From: Bifidobacterium hapali
Lineage (GTDB): Bacteria; Actinomycetota; Actinomycetes; Actinomycetales; Bifidobacteriaceae
DNA: 61,362 nucleotides
Direction of reading: 5' to 3'
Assembly: GCF_002259755.1 (NCBI RefSeq)
Contig: NZ_MWWY01000015.1
Coordinates: forward strand, 1 to 61,362
Part shown: positions 26,689-35,777 of the stretch, piece after piece
How positions within the stretch are numbered: the first letter of the stretch is position 1
Layout: each line of letters opens with the position of its first letter
Notes under the pieces: model-generated
Told to the model about the DNA's origin: nothing
The model's input: only the letters and a program-made list of their open reading frames with translations
Databases searched by the model: none
Position numbers and translations under genes: made by a program

Positions 26689-28363
26689 CGCCGCGCACAC
26701 AACCGGTGCGCTCGACCATGCATGGCGTTATATCGGCTATGACGAATGCAATTACACATATACGCCTGAGGGCAAGGAACTGCTCGCTAAGTTCGGCGCT
26801 TTGCCTGATGCACCATATTATGTGCGCACACATTTCATGTTTTGCAACGGCAGCTGCCACGGCACACAAAAATTCGGGTCATCGAACATCTATCGCGAAA
26901 ATGCCGATGGGAACGCGATCTACGATTTCACATATTACGATCTTATTCTCGATACGATTCTTGCAACGGGCAACAAGCCATTTGTTGAACTTGGGTTCAT
27001 GCCTGAACCGCTCGTCGATCCGAAATACAAAGAGCAGCCTGAACTCGGCGGAGTAAACCGTTACCGTGAGGTCGGTTGGACATATCCGCCGGCAGATTAC
27101 GCAAAGTGGCACGATTTTATTGGTACTGTCGCTCGTCACCTAGCTGATCGTTACGGTAGCGCTGAGATCGCAACATGGTATTTCGAATTGTGGAATGAGC
27201 CGGATATTTTCTACTGGCATGGCACCGATGACGAGTACTGCATGCTGTTCGATTACACTGAGCACGCACTGCATGAAGCGCTACCTAGTGCTCGATTGTC
27301 AGGCCCGGCGTGCACTGGCATCTTCCTGCACAACGGTTCACGCACGCTGATGAAAACATTCCTCGCTCACTGCCGAGACGGTCATAATTTCTGCACGAAT
27401 AATACGGGAACGCGACTCGACTTTATTACGTTCCATGCAAAAGGATCGTGGCTTCCCGGTAACGATACAGCAGCGAAATCTGTGCCGAGTGTAGGCAGTC
27501 TTGTTCATCAAACGGAACTTGCATTGGATGTCATCAAGGAAGAAGGATTCGCAGACCGCGAAGTCGTTATTTCTGAAGCAGACCCAGACGGGTGGGCAGC
27601 AGGTGGTATTGCGGATAATCCGAACATGCGGTTCCGTAACACGGAATATTATGCATCGTACGTGGCAGCGACATACACACGGTTGCACGAGTTGTGTGTG
27701 AGCCGCGGCGTGACCGTGCGCCCGCTTGCATGGGCATTCATGTTCCCTCAAGAAGAATGTTTCTCAGGTACGCGCACGTTCTCAACGCAAGGCATTGATA
27801 AACCGGTGATGAATCTGTTCCGCATGTTCGCTCAGCTGGATGATACAGCAGTTACGCTGAACGGTGACGCTGAAGCAGATCCGTCGATTGACCGCGCATT
27901 AATCGCTGATTTCGATGAGGCTGCGCCAACTCGATACACTGGCGAGGGCGCGCAAACAGTGATTGCTGGTCTTGCGACGCGAGATACGGAAACTAACGAC
28001 GCAGTGCATATATTGCTGTACTCACACTGCGATGACATTGATCTGCATGAAACACATGATATTGATGTGCAGATAAATGGTTTGCAACCGGGACGCTATC
28101 AACTCACGCATCAGCGTATCGATCATGATTATTCAAATGCGCATACTCGTTGGTTGATCGAGGGTAGCCCGAAATATCCGACCGGCGACCAGTATGAGGC
28201 AATTAAGCAAGCTAGCACGCTACATGATTTTGTACCAGCGCAAGCCATTGTTGTACCATCATCAAACACTGCCAGCACCGATACGTCTGCTCAATCTGGC
28301 ATAACACTACAGTTTGCCATGCCGACGCACGCAGTTTCTTTGCTGACATTCACTCGTCTCTAA
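26660..28363 (+). CDS. GH39 family glycosidase (beta-xylosidase-like)
   Basis: A 567-residue cytoplasmic glycoside hydrolase with no signal peptide. The catalytic TIM barrel shows the clan GH-A acid/base motif ELWNEPD with the likely acid/base at E180, and the nucleophile segment VVISEADPDGW with E306. After about residue 400 a beta-sandwich follows (ILLYSHCDDIDLHETHDIDVQINGL...), as in known GH39 enzymes. GGAAGGAGA six bases upstream marks the ATG at 26660. It overlaps the truncated AEC frame by 29 bases because of the deletion there. GH39 covers beta-xylosidases and alpha-iduronidases; the real substrate is unknown, and the surrounding dehydrogenase, DUF993 and isomerase genes suggest an unusual glycoside. 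Confidence 0.85.
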   Translation: MTATCHITVDAAHTTGALDHAWRYIGYDECNYTYTPEGKELLAKFGALPDAPYYVRTHFMFCNGSCHGTQKFGSSNIYRENADGNAIYDFTYYDLILDTILATGNKPFVELGFMPEPLVDPKYKEQPELGGVNRYREVGWTYPPADYAKWHDFIGTVARHLADRYGSAEIATWYFELWNEPDIFYWHGTDDEYCMLFDYTEHALHEALPSARLSGPACTGIFLHNGSRTLMKTFLAHCRDGHNFCTNNTGTRLDFITFHAKGSWLPGNDTAAKSVPSVGSLVHQTELALDVIKEEGFADREVVISEADPDGWAAGGIADNPNMRFRNTEYYASYVAATYTRLHELCVSRGVTVRPLAWAFMFPQEECFSGTRTFSTQGIDKPVMNLFRMFAQLDDTAVTLNGDAEADPSIDRALIADFDEAAPTRYTGEGAQTVIAGLATRDTETNDAVHILLYSHCDDIDLHETHDIDVQINGLQPGRYQLTHQRIDHDYSNAHTRWLIEGSPKYPTGDQYEAIKQASTLHDFVPAQAIVVPSSNTASTDTSAQSGITLQFAMPTHAVSLLTFTRL

Positions 28364-28384
28364 ACAGTTTCCTCGATAATCCAT

Positions 28385-28435
28385 CATTCATACGGTTCAT
28401 CATCCAAAATAAACGTATGATGAACCGTATGAATG
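28385..28435. repeat. 19-bp perfect inverted repeat over the lacI-type start
   Basis: Arm one is 28385-28403 and arm two is 28417-28435, exact reverse complements around 13 bases. Arm two begins at the first ATG of the LacI-type gene and contains three in-frame ATGs (28417, 28420, 28429). The arm core is TCATACGGTTCATCAT. It could be a terminator for the GH39 gene, a LacI autoregulatory operator, or a structure hiding the first start codons. It lacks a T run. Confidence 0.65.
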
Positions 28436-29556
28436 AACAACGCGCTGCAGTCACCGAACCCATGCACGACATGGAAAAACAGTCATCTGAGCCAGTCACG
28501 TTGGCCGATATTGCTCAAGCGACTGGTTTTTCCACGATGACCGTGTCGAATGCGTTACGCGGCAAGCCAAATGTCAGTACTGCTAATCGTGAGAAAATCC
28601 GCGCAGCTGCGCAAGCGATGGGATATCAGGCAAACGTGGCAGCTATGATGCTTCGCAACAAGCGCAGTGGCATTATTCAGGTGGTTGTCGACGATTTTGA
28701 AGTACCATTCCACGCACGTATTGCAAAGTATCTGACACAAGAAGCCACGAAATTCGGTTATCAAACGCTTGTACGACAGTCGTCAAGTTCTGAACGCGAA
28801 GAAATTCGCGCGATTAAACCGAATCCCGGTCTGGTGTGTGACGGTATTATCCTTGACGCGCCAAATATTACTGAAGATCAAGTGATTGGCCATGTGCAAG
28901 GCAGACCAGTTTTGGTTATTGGCGATTGTGCATCGTTTAAGCGAGTTGACTCAATGGATACCGCATGCACTGATGGAGTTGCTGCGATGGTAGAGCATTT
29001 ATGGCAACAAGGATGTCGTACATTCCGTGTGCTTGGCGCACCGCGACCGTCAGGCCAATCGGAACATCACGATACGGGTAAAGGATTCGGTCCTCGACGC
29101 GTAGCTGCGATTGAACAAGCGCTAGCCGGTCACGGTATCACGATGACGAGTGCACAGTATATCGGCGGTGAATGGACATTAGAAGGCGGTTATGAGGCCG
29201 CCGGTCGTATGCTAGATGAGCCAGCATGGCAGGATGATCTCGATGCAGGCTCTACACCCGGCGTGATTTGTCTGTCGGATACGATCGCGCTCGGTGCATT
29301 ACGCATGCTATCTGAGCGTGGTGTAACAGTGCCGGATACCGTGAAAATCACCGGTTGTGATGGCCTGCTCACTACAGGATTCTCGAATCCACCACTGACC
29401 ACGGTAGAGATGGATGTGCCAGCGATGGCGCACAGCGTGATCAAGCGCATGGTCGCTATGATTGAGAGTCGAAACCATAACGAACCAGCTTCTCCGGTTG
29501 CTCATGAGACAGTGCCATTCCACCTCATAACGCGCGAATCCAGTGCAGTTCGATAA
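28417..29556 (+). CDS. LacI-family transcriptional regulator
   Basis: A 379-residue repressor as annotated from the first ATG. The HTH VTLADIAQATGFSTMTVSNALRGKPNVS lies at about residues 27-54, followed by the hinge helix (AAMMLRNKRSG) and a periplasmic-binding-type sensor domain (VVVDDFEVPFH to the C-terminus, with a DTIALGALRMLSERG segment). The true start is uncertain: ATGs at 28417, 28429 and 28462 (MHDMEKQ) lack good ribosome sites, and the first lie within a hairpin. A few residues before VTLADI would suffice. It is the likely regulator of the GH39/dehydrogenase locus through the operators at 25704-25910. Confidence 0.88.
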   Translation: MMNRMNEQRAAVTEPMHDMEKQSSEPVTLADIAQATGFSTMTVSNALRGKPNVSTANREKIRAAAQAMGYQANVAAMMLRNKRSGIIQVVVDDFEVPFHARIAKYLTQEATKFGYQTLVRQSSSSEREEIRAIKPNPGLVCDGIILDAPNITEDQVIGHVQGRPVLVIGDCASFKRVDSMDTACTDGVAAMVEHLWQQGCRTFRVLGAPRPSGQSEHHDTGKGFGPRRVAAIEQALAGHGITMTSAQYIGGEWTLEGGYEAAGRMLDEPAWQDDLDAGSTPGVICLSDTIALGALRMLSERGVTVPDTVKITGCDGLLTTGFSNPPLTTVEMDVPAMAHSVIKRMVAMIESRNHNEPASPVAHETVPFHLITRESSAVR

Positions 29557-29577
29557 CAATCACCCATAGCTATCGTA

Positions 29578-29704
29578 TGGCTCTTCTTGTCAGGGGAGCT
29601 GTCAACAAAGTCGACTGAGGGGTAGTCGCACCCTTGGAACATTCCGAAAGTGTTGCTACCCCTCAGTCAGCTACGCGGACAGCTCCCCTGACAAGAGGAG
29701 CCCA
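29578..29704. repeat. MITE-like element with AGGGGAGC termini
   Basis: A 127-bp segment with long inverted ends: left end TCTTGTCAGGGGAGCTGTC at about 29584-29602 and its complement at 29678-29696, extended by TGGGCTC/TGGCTCT flanks. Just inside are GACTGAGGGGTAG and CTACCCCTCAG. No coding sequence is visible inside. The same left end followed by GACTGAGGGGTAGT occurs at 54401-54450 and a shorter copy at 48930-48942, so it is dispersed. It lies between the convergent LacI-type and dnaJ genes. Confidence 0.65.
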
Positions 29705-29760
29705 TCCCAGTCCTCGGCTTTAACAAATCGAAGATGTTTGCGTCAAGATCAATCAAAACG

Positions 29761-30912
29761 TCAGCTCAACGCATCCTTCAATTTGGAGAAGAATCCGCCT
29801 TTACGGCTGCTATTTGTAGTCGGCCGCGAACCTTGCGACACATGCGAAGCATCGCCATCATGCAAGTCAGCGAACTCTTCGATCAGTGCACGTTCACGTT
29901 CGTTGAGCTTGGTCGGAATACGTACTGCAACATGAGCGATAAGATCGCCACGCTCACTAGGTTGGCGTAAATGAGTTACACCCAAACCCTTGAGGGTAAT
30001 CGTGTCTTCCTGCTGGCATCCAGCTGGAACACTTACCGTACGTGGACCATCAAACGTATCAATCTCAAGATCGTGGCCGAGCACAGCCCAACTCATTGGC
30101 ACTTGAATCCAGCAGTGTAGATCATCGCCGTCGCGGGTGAACTGCTTATCAGCGCGCACATGCACATCAATATAAAGGTCGCCGGCAACACCGCCGCCCT
30201 CACCAACTTCACCTTGATTCGCCAAGCGGAGACGCGAATTATCGGTGATACCTGCGGCCACATTCACGCCGACTGTACGCTGAGTGCGCACACGGCCGTG
30301 ACCGAGGCAGGACGGGCACGGATGTTCAATAATCGTGCCGTGACCTTCGCAACGATCACACGGCGCTGAAGTAACCATTTGCCCAAGCAACGTCTGCACG
30401 CGGCGTTGTATAAAACCTTGGCCTTTACATTGTGGGCAGGTAACCGGTTTCGAGTCGCCTTCTGCACCTGAACCACCACACTGCTGGCACAGACCAAACG
30501 TACTGATCTTTGTCTGCACAGTGCCGCCGAATACTGCAGTCTTCAAGTCAATGGTGACTGATGCCAGTGCATCACGACCGGGCTGAGTGCGCGGAGTCGG
30601 GCCAGAACCGCCAGAGAATCCACCGAAGAACTGGCCAAAAATGTCACCCATGTCACCCATGTTGGTGAATCCGTCGAATCCTGCGCCAGCACCACCACCC
30701 GGTGCGTTGGGATCGACGCCAGCATCATACATGCGACGTTTGTCAGGGTCGCTCAGCACTTCATACGCGCTATTAACTTCCTTGAACTTATCTTCAAATT
30801 CAGGACCAGCAATATCAGGATGATATTTACGGCTCATCTTGCGATACGCTTTTTTAATCTCATCCTCGCTGGCCGTGCGTTCGATGCCAAGCACCTCGTA
30901 GTAATCTGCCAA
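29761..30912 (-). CDS. dnaJ: Chaperone protein DnaJ
   Basis: A 383-residue type I J-protein. The J domain (residues 1-66) contains the HPD motif in KYHPDIAG. A glycine/phenylalanine-rich region ([29 protein letters not shown]) follows, then four zinc-binding CxxCxGxG-type repeats between about 145 and 210 ([32 protein letters not shown]), and the C-terminal substrate-binding domains. It stimulates DnaK ATPase and delivers clients. It is the second gene of the hrcA-dnaJ unit, 52 bases after hrcA, under CIRCE control; this is the dnaJ2-type paralogue found with hrcA in actinobacteria. Confidence 0.95.
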   Translation of the reverse strand: MADYYEVLGIERTASEDEIKKAYRKMSRKYHPDIAGPEFEDKFKEVNSAYEVLSDPDKRRMYDAGVDPNAPGGGAGAGFDGFTNMGDMGDIFGQFFGGFSGGSGPTPRTQPGRDALASVTIDLKTAVFGGTVQTKISTFGLCQQCGGSGAEGDSKPVTCPQCKGQGFIQRRVQTLLGQMVTSAPCDRCEGHGTIIEHPCPSCLGHGRVRTQRTVGVNVAAGITDNSRLRLANQGEVGEGGGVAGDLYIDVHVRADKQFTRDGDDLHCWIQVPMSWAVLGHDLEIDTFDGPRTVSVPAGCQQEDTITLKGLGVTHLRQPSERGDLIAHVAVRIPTKLNERERALIEEFADLHDGDASHVSQGSRPTTNSSRKGGFFSKLKDALS

Positions 30913-30964
30913 TGTCTATCCTTTATCCGTGTTTTATCGCGAGTTATTGTGCCATAAGGCAGGG

Positions 30965-32086
30965 TCAGTCGGTATCTCGCACGCCAGTATGAGCGAGCGA
31001 AGCCGTCAAATAGCGGGCTACAGCACGCACTGCAGCGATCGTCGTCTCGTAGTCCATATGAGTAGGACCAATCGAACCAACGAACGCAACTGGCGTACTG
31101 TCTGCGCTACCAGATGTATCTGTGAATGAACCAGTATGATCACGGTGATCTTGCTGATCTGTGGTGTCATCGTTATGTGAACGACCATATCCACTCGTTA
31201 CCACTGATACGTTCATTAAACCGGGTGTATGTGTTTCAGAACCAATTGCTACACCGACACCGTCACGATCAGACTCTTCACCGACGGTACTCATGAGCCG
31301 CATAATCACCACTTGTTCTTCAAGTGCGTCGAACAATGGTGCCAGATCTGCAGCCGCATGACGATGCGCCATATTGGAAGCCCCAGCCATATACAGCTCA
31401 TTCGCACGCTCGTCGTCAGCCATACTCTCAAACACTCCAGCTAACGATTCCGCAAGTGCAGTGATCTGTTCAGAGATACCCACAATCGACAGCGAGCGCA
31501 CTTGTTCTGCTGCTTTCGCAAACGACAGTGATTCACACTGACGGTTCACCAGTTCACACCAACGCGCAAGTTCAGCTGCGGATGGCATATGCAGTACAGG
31601 TATCGTATGTTGTGCAACACGACCAGTATCAGTGATGATGACCGCAAGTAACGTTGCTACACCAACCGGTACGATTTCAACATGCCGCAATGTGGCTTTC
31701 GATAGCGAAGGCGACGTGACAACAGCGATCTGTCCAGTGATTTGTGACAGTAGCCGTGCCGCACGCTGCAGTGTATCTTGCAAACTCACTGATCCAGATA
31801 AAAACGTGGCAATACCGTTACGCTGTGCTTGTGACAACGGCATCACCGTCGCGAGACGATCTACAAAATACCGATATCCTTTTTCGGTTGGTATACGTCC
31901 TGCTGATGTGTGCGGCTGAATGAGATAGCCTTCGTCTTCAAGTGCCGCCATGTCGTTGCGAATCGTGGCTGAGCTCACGCCTAAATCATGCGCTTTCGTC
32001 AGCGATGATGATCCAACTGGCTCTTGAGAACGAATATAGTCTTCCACAACGGCGCGCAGCACCAGCATGCGCCGGGATTGTGTCAT
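30965..32086 (-). CDS. hrcA: Heat-inducible transcription repressor HrcA
   Basis: A 373-residue repressor of class I heat-shock genes. The N-terminal winged helix (QEPVGSSSLTKAHDLGVSSATIRNDMAALEDEGYLIQPHTSAGRIPTEKGYRYFVD) is typical, followed by the GAF-like inserted domain. A low-complexity insert rich in Asp, His and Ser (GYGRSHNDDTTDQQDHRDHTG, about residues 305-330) sits in the C-terminal part and seems lineage-specific. The ATG at 32086 follows AAGGAGG by five bases; one at 32119 would not. The CIRCE site is 88 bases upstream. Confidence 0.95.
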   Translation of the reverse strand: MTQSRRMLVLRAVVEDYIRSQEPVGSSSLTKAHDLGVSSATIRNDMAALEDEGYLIQPHTSAGRIPTEKGYRYFVDRLATVMPLSQAQRNGIATFLSGSVSLQDTLQRAARLLSQITGQIAVVTSPSLSKATLRHVEIVPVGVATLLAVIITDTGRVAQHTIPVLHMPSAAELARWCELVNRQCESLSFAKAAEQVRSLSIVGISEQITALAESLAGVFESMADDERANELYMAGASNMAHRHAAADLAPLFDALEEQVVIMRLMSTVGEESDRDGVGVAIGSETHTPGLMNVSVVTSGYGRSHNDDTTDQQDHRDHTGSFTDTSGSADSTPVAFVGSIGPTHMDYETTIAAVRAVARYLTASLAHTGVRDTD

Positions 32087-32173
32087 ACGCGCCTCCTTAT
32101 ACACAGCTTCAATCTTCATGTATCATCCGCCTGACTTACACCAAGCGACGATCATGTGCGTATGCATATTGTA

Positions 32174-32200
32174 TTAGCACTCTAATGTGTCGAGTGCTAA
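32174..32200. promoter_or_regulatory. CIRCE element (HrcA operator)
   Basis: TTAGCACTC (32174-32182), nine bases, then GAGTGCTAA (32192-32200): an exact match to the consensus inverted repeat. It lies upstream of hrcA-dnaJ on the minus strand, giving HrcA autoregulation, and 270 bases from tkt on the plus strand, too far to be expected to act on it. Confidence 0.95.
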
Positions 32201-32469
32201 TCCGTTCGTTCTGAGAGTATCTTGAGAATAGCTGAGCCAACAAGCGAGCAATCACATCAGCAAGATGTTTCCGCGTTACCGTGCGTTTACGTAACGTACT
32301 TTTTGTCGTAACTGTGAACGTTAACAGAACACAACTTCACAAAAACACGCCAAAATCGCACCATGAAGTCTGTTCACGCAGTTAGTATGTAAGAGCAATG
32401 TGAGGGTATGCATGGCTCGACACAAGCCGAACGCGTGGTGCCCGAAGTATTGGAAGGAAAATTACAGAC
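32201..32469. promoter_or_regulatory. Upstream region of tkt
   Basis: This gap carries the tkt promoter. CGTTAC (32274-32279) and GTAACG (32291-32296) form a small palindrome around 11 bases. AAGGA at about 32454-32458 is the probable tkt ribosome site. No other gene is visible. Confidence 0.4.
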
Positions 32470-34572
32470 ATGACCGAATTCAAGGAAACCGAACTGGACA
32501 AGCGCGCCATCACTATGGCCAAGGTCCTTTCGGCTGACGCGGTTGAGAAGGCGGGCTCTGGCCACCCCGGCTCCCCCATCTCCCTGGCGCCTGTCGCCTA
32601 CACGCTGTACCAGCATTTCATCAAGCACGATCCGAACGACCCCAACTGGGAAGGCCGCGATCGTTTCATCCTTTCTGGTGGCCACGCCTCCCTCACCCAG
32701 TACGTTCAGCTGTACTTCTCCGGCTACGGCGTCACTCTTGACGATCTTAAGCACTTCCGTGGCGGCGCAGACACTCGTACCCCGGGTCACCCGGAGTATG
32801 GTCTGACCCCGGGCATCGAAATGACCACTGGCCCGCTGGGTCAGGGCTTTGCCTCTGCAATCGGCTTCGCTTATGGTGAGCGTTTCCAGCGCGGTCTGCT
32901 CGACCCGGACACCCCGAAGGAAGAATCCCCGTTCTACCACAAGATCTGGGCGATCTGCGGCGAAGGCGATATCGAAGAGGGTATCTCTGGCGAAGCTGCT
33001 TCTCTGGCTGCTAACCAGAAGCTCGGCAACCTGACCGTGATCTTCGACGCTAACCGCATCCAGATCGAAGGCGACACCAACTTGGTGCTGGCTGAGGATG
33101 TGCTCAAGCGCTTCCAGGCTTACGGCTGGTACACCGACGAGTTCAGCTTCATTCAGCCTGATGGCTCCTACAAGGAGGATATCGAAGGCTTGGCTGAGGT
33201 CATCGCCAAGGCCGAGGCTGCCGCTCCGGACCAGCCGAAGCTCATCAAGGTTCACTCCCTGATCGCATGGCCGACCCCGGGCAAGACCAACGATCCGTCT
33301 TCGCACGGTTCCAAGCTGGGTGCAGAAGCCGTTGCCGGCCTCAAGAAGCTGGTCGGTTACGATCCTGAAGAGTCCTTCCACGTTGATGAAGAGGCTCTTG
33401 CTCACGCTCGCAAGGTTGCTGAGCGCGGTCTCGAAGCTCACAAGGCTTGGGATGAGAAGTACGAAGCATGGCGTAAGGCCAACCCGGACAAGGCTGCCCT
33501 GTACGACCGTCTGAAGGAAGGCAAGCTGCCTGAGGGCTTCGACAAGGCCATCGACGATCTCGAAGCTACCTTCGAGGTTGGCAAGGGTGTTGCTACCCGT
33601 GGCGCTTCTGGCTCTGTCCTCAACGCTATCGCTGCTGTTATGCCGGAACTGTGGGGCGGCTCCGCCGACCTCGGTGGTTCCAACAAGACCGATCTCAAGG
33701 GCGCTGCGACCTTCGCTCCGGCTGAGTGCGCAACCGTCCAGTGGCCGAACTGCAACGAGTTCGGTCGTCAGCTGCACTTCGGCGTGCGTGAGTTCACGAT
33801 GGGCTGCATCACCAACGGCATCCTGCTGGGCTCCCACACTCGTCCGTTCGGCGGCACCTTCTTCATGTTCTCCGACTACGAGCGCTCCGCTGTGCGTCTG
33901 GCTGCTCTTATGGAGATCCCGAACCTGTACATCTGGTCCCACGACTCCGTCGCTGTTGGCGAAGATGGCCCAACCCACCAGCCGATTGAGCACCTCGCTT
34001 CCTTCCGTGCGATCCCGCAGCTCGAGGTTATTCGCCCGGCCGATGCCTTCGAAACCGCTGAAGCATACCGTTACTTCTTCGAGAAGAAGAACACCCTGCC
34101 GGGCGCTATGGTCCTGACTCGTCAGGGCGTGCCGACGCTGGCTGAAACTGCTGCCAAGGCTAAGGAAGGCGTCAAGAAGGGTGCTTACGTGCTCGTTGAC
34201 ACCGAAGGCACTCCGGACGTCATCATCATGGCTTCTGGTTCTGAAGTTCAGTGGGCTGTGGCTGCTGCCAAGACCCTCGCAGATAAGGGTGTCAAGGCTC
34301 GCGTGGTTTCCTTCCCGTCGATGGAATGGTTTGAGGAGCAGGACGCCGAATACAAGGAGGCCGTGCTTCCGGCTTCCGTCAAGGCTCGTGTCTCCGTCGA
34401 AGCTGGCGTGGCAATGCCTTGGTACAAGTACCTCGGCTCCTACGGCAAGCCGGTGTCCATCGAGCAGTTCGGTCTGCAGGGCAACGGTGCGCAGAACATG
34501 ATCGACCTCGGCATCACTGCCGAACACGTGGTTGAAGCTGCTGAGGCATCCATCGCCGAAGCCAACGCCTGA
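32470..34572 (+). CDS. tkt: Transketolase
   Basis: A 700-residue thiamine-diphosphate enzyme that moves two-carbon units between ketoses and aldoses. The N-terminal cofactor domain shows GHPGSPISLAPVAYTLY and GEGDIEEGISGEAASLA (metal/diphosphate motif); the pyrimidine domain shows REFTMGCITNGILL and HDSVAVGEDGPTHQPIEHL; the C-terminal domain ends near ASIAEANA. In bifidobacteria tkt and tal interconvert the sugars that feed fructose-6-phosphate phosphoketolase. Codon use is strongly restricted (CTG, AAG, GGC, CCG), marking very high expression. This bias also opens long spurious frames on the opposite strand. Confidence 0.98.
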   Translation: MTEFKETELDKRAITMAKVLSADAVEKAGSGHPGSPISLAPVAYTLYQHFIKHDPNDPNWEGRDRFILSGGHASLTQYVQLYFSGYGVTLDDLKHFRGGADTRTPGHPEYGLTPGIEMTTGPLGQGFASAIGFAYGERFQRGLLDPDTPKEESPFYHKIWAICGEGDIEEGISGEAASLAANQKLGNLTVIFDANRIQIEGDTNLVLAEDVLKRFQAYGWYTDEFSFIQPDGSYKEDIEGLAEVIAKAEAAAPDQPKLIKVHSLIAWPTPGKTNDPSSHGSKLGAEAVAGLKKLVGYDPEESFHVDEEALAHARKVAERGLEAHKAWDEKYEAWRKANPDKAALYDRLKEGKLPEGFDKAIDDLEATFEVGKGVATRGASGSVLNAIAAVMPELWGGSADLGGSNKTDLKGAATFAPAECATVQWPNCNEFGRQLHFGVREFTMGCITNGILLGSHTRPFGGTFFMFSDYERSAVRLAALMEIPNLYIWSHDSVAVGEDGPTHQPIEHLASFRAIPQLEVIRPADAFETAEAYRYFFEKKNTLPGAMVLTRQGVPTLAETAAKAKEGVKKGAYVLVDTEGTPDVIIMASGSEVQWAVAAAKTLADKGVKARVVSFPSMEWFEEQDAEYKEAVLPASVKARVSVEAGVAMPWYKYLGSYGKPVSIEQFGLQGNGAQNMIDLGITAEHVVEAAEASIAEANA

Positions 34573-34586
34573 TTTATCAGTGCACG

Positions 34587-34626
34587 TGGGGAGGAGCATT
34601 ATCCCGACAAAGGATTGCTCCTCCCC
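34587..34626 (+). terminator. Hairpin between tkt and tal
   Basis: GGGGAGGAGCA (34587-34597) pairs with TGCTCCTCCCC (34616-34626) across 18 bases. A CAAGCTCAAAATTTTG segment follows. It may terminate part of the tkt transcripts or protect their 3' end, with tal having its own promoter or receiving read-through. Confidence 0.6.
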
Positions 34627-34671
34627 CAAGCTCAAAATTTTGATCCAATAAGGTATCAAGGAGAAAATAAT

Positions 34672-35775
34672 ATGACTGAAGCAACTCAGCGTACGTCCGA
34701 TAACGGCGTGTCCATCTGGCTGGACGATCTGTCCCGCTCCCGCATCGAGTCCGGCTCCCTGCAGGACCTCATCGCCAATAAGAACGTTGTCGGTGTGACC
34801 ACCAACCCGTCCATCTTCCAGAAGGCTCTGAGCCAGGTCGGCCCGTACGATGCACAGCTCAAGGAGCTCGGCAAGGTTGACGTCGAGACCGCTGTGCGCG
34901 AGCTCACCACCACCGATGTGCGTAACGCCACCGATATCTTCCGTGAGATCGCTGAGAAGACCGACTTCGTTGACGGTCGCGTCTCCATCGAGGTGGACCC
35001 GCGTCTGGCTCACGAGACTGAAGCCACTGAGAAGCAGGCTGTTGAGTTGTGGGAGAAGGTCAACCGTCCGAACGCGATGATCAAGATCCCGGCAACCCTC
35101 GAAGGTCTGCCGGCCATCACCGCTACGCTGGCCAAGGGCATCTCCGTCAACGTCACCCTGATCTTCTCGCTCGAGCGCTACGAGCAGGTCATCGACGCTT
35201 ACATCGAGGGCATCGCTCAGGCTGCTGCTAACGGCCACGACCTCAAGCACATCGGCTCTGTCGCTTCCTTCTTCGTCTCCCGTGTGGATACCGCAGTTGA
35301 CAAGCTGCTGGAAGCTAACGGCTCCGACGAAGCCAAGGCTCTCGAAGGCAAGGCTGCTGTTGCTAACGCTCGCCTCGCTTACGAGCTGTTCGAGAAGAAG
35401 TTCGCTGAGGATCCGCGTTGGGCTGAGCTTGCTGCTAAGGGTGCTAAGGTTCAGCGTCCGCTGTGGGCTTCCACCGGCACCAAGAACCCGGCTTACTCCG
35501 ATTGCAAGTACGTTGACGAGCTCGTGGCTCCGCACATCGTCAACACCATGCCGGAGAAGACCCTGAACGCTCTGGCCGATCACGGCAACGGCGCTCCGTC
35601 CATCGAAGGCACCTACGAAGAGTCCCACGCCATCATCAACAAGCTGGCTGAGCTGGGCATCAACCTCAAGGATGTCACCGACAAGCTGGAGGCCGACGGT
35701 GTCGCTGCCTTCATCAAGTCTTGGGATTCCGTCCTCGCTGACGTGCAGTCTGGCATTGACCGCGTGAACGCCTGA
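34672..35775 (+). CDS. tal: Transaldolase
   Basis: A 367-residue transaldolase of the longer actinobacterial type. SIWLDDLSRSRIESGSL, GVTTNPSIFQKAL, and the Schiff-base segment NAMIKIPATLEGLPAI are visible, along with SVNVTLIFSLERYEQVIDAYIEG and GTKNPAYSD. It transfers dihydroxyacetone units in the non-oxidative pentose pathway and works with Tkt in the bifid shunt. The ATG at 34672 follows AAGGAGA; an in-frame codon at 34615 lies within the hairpin. Codon use is as biased as in tkt. Confidence 0.98.
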   Translation: MTEATQRTSDNGVSIWLDDLSRSRIESGSLQDLIANKNVVGVTTNPSIFQKALSQVGPYDAQLKELGKVDVETAVRELTTTDVRNATDIFREIAEKTDFVDGRVSIEVDPRLAHETEATEKQAVELWEKVNRPNAMIKIPATLEGLPAITATLAKGISVNVTLIFSLERYEQVIDAYIEGIAQAAANGHDLKHIGSVASFFVSRVDTAVDKLLEANGSDEAKALEGKAAVANARLAYELFEKKFAEDPRWAELAAKGAKVQRPLWASTGTKNPAYSDCKYVDELVAPHIVNTMPEKTLNALADHGNGAPSIEGTYEESHAIINKLAELGINLKDVTDKLEADGVAAFIKSWDSVLADVQSGIDRVNA

Positions 35776-35777
35776 GA

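Noticed and set aside
32374..35628. A 1084-codon open frame on the minus strand across tkt and tal
   Set aside because: It is antisense to two very highly expressed genes whose restricted codon set removes antisense stops. No ribosome site or protein family similarity was seen, and both sense genes are unmistakable.
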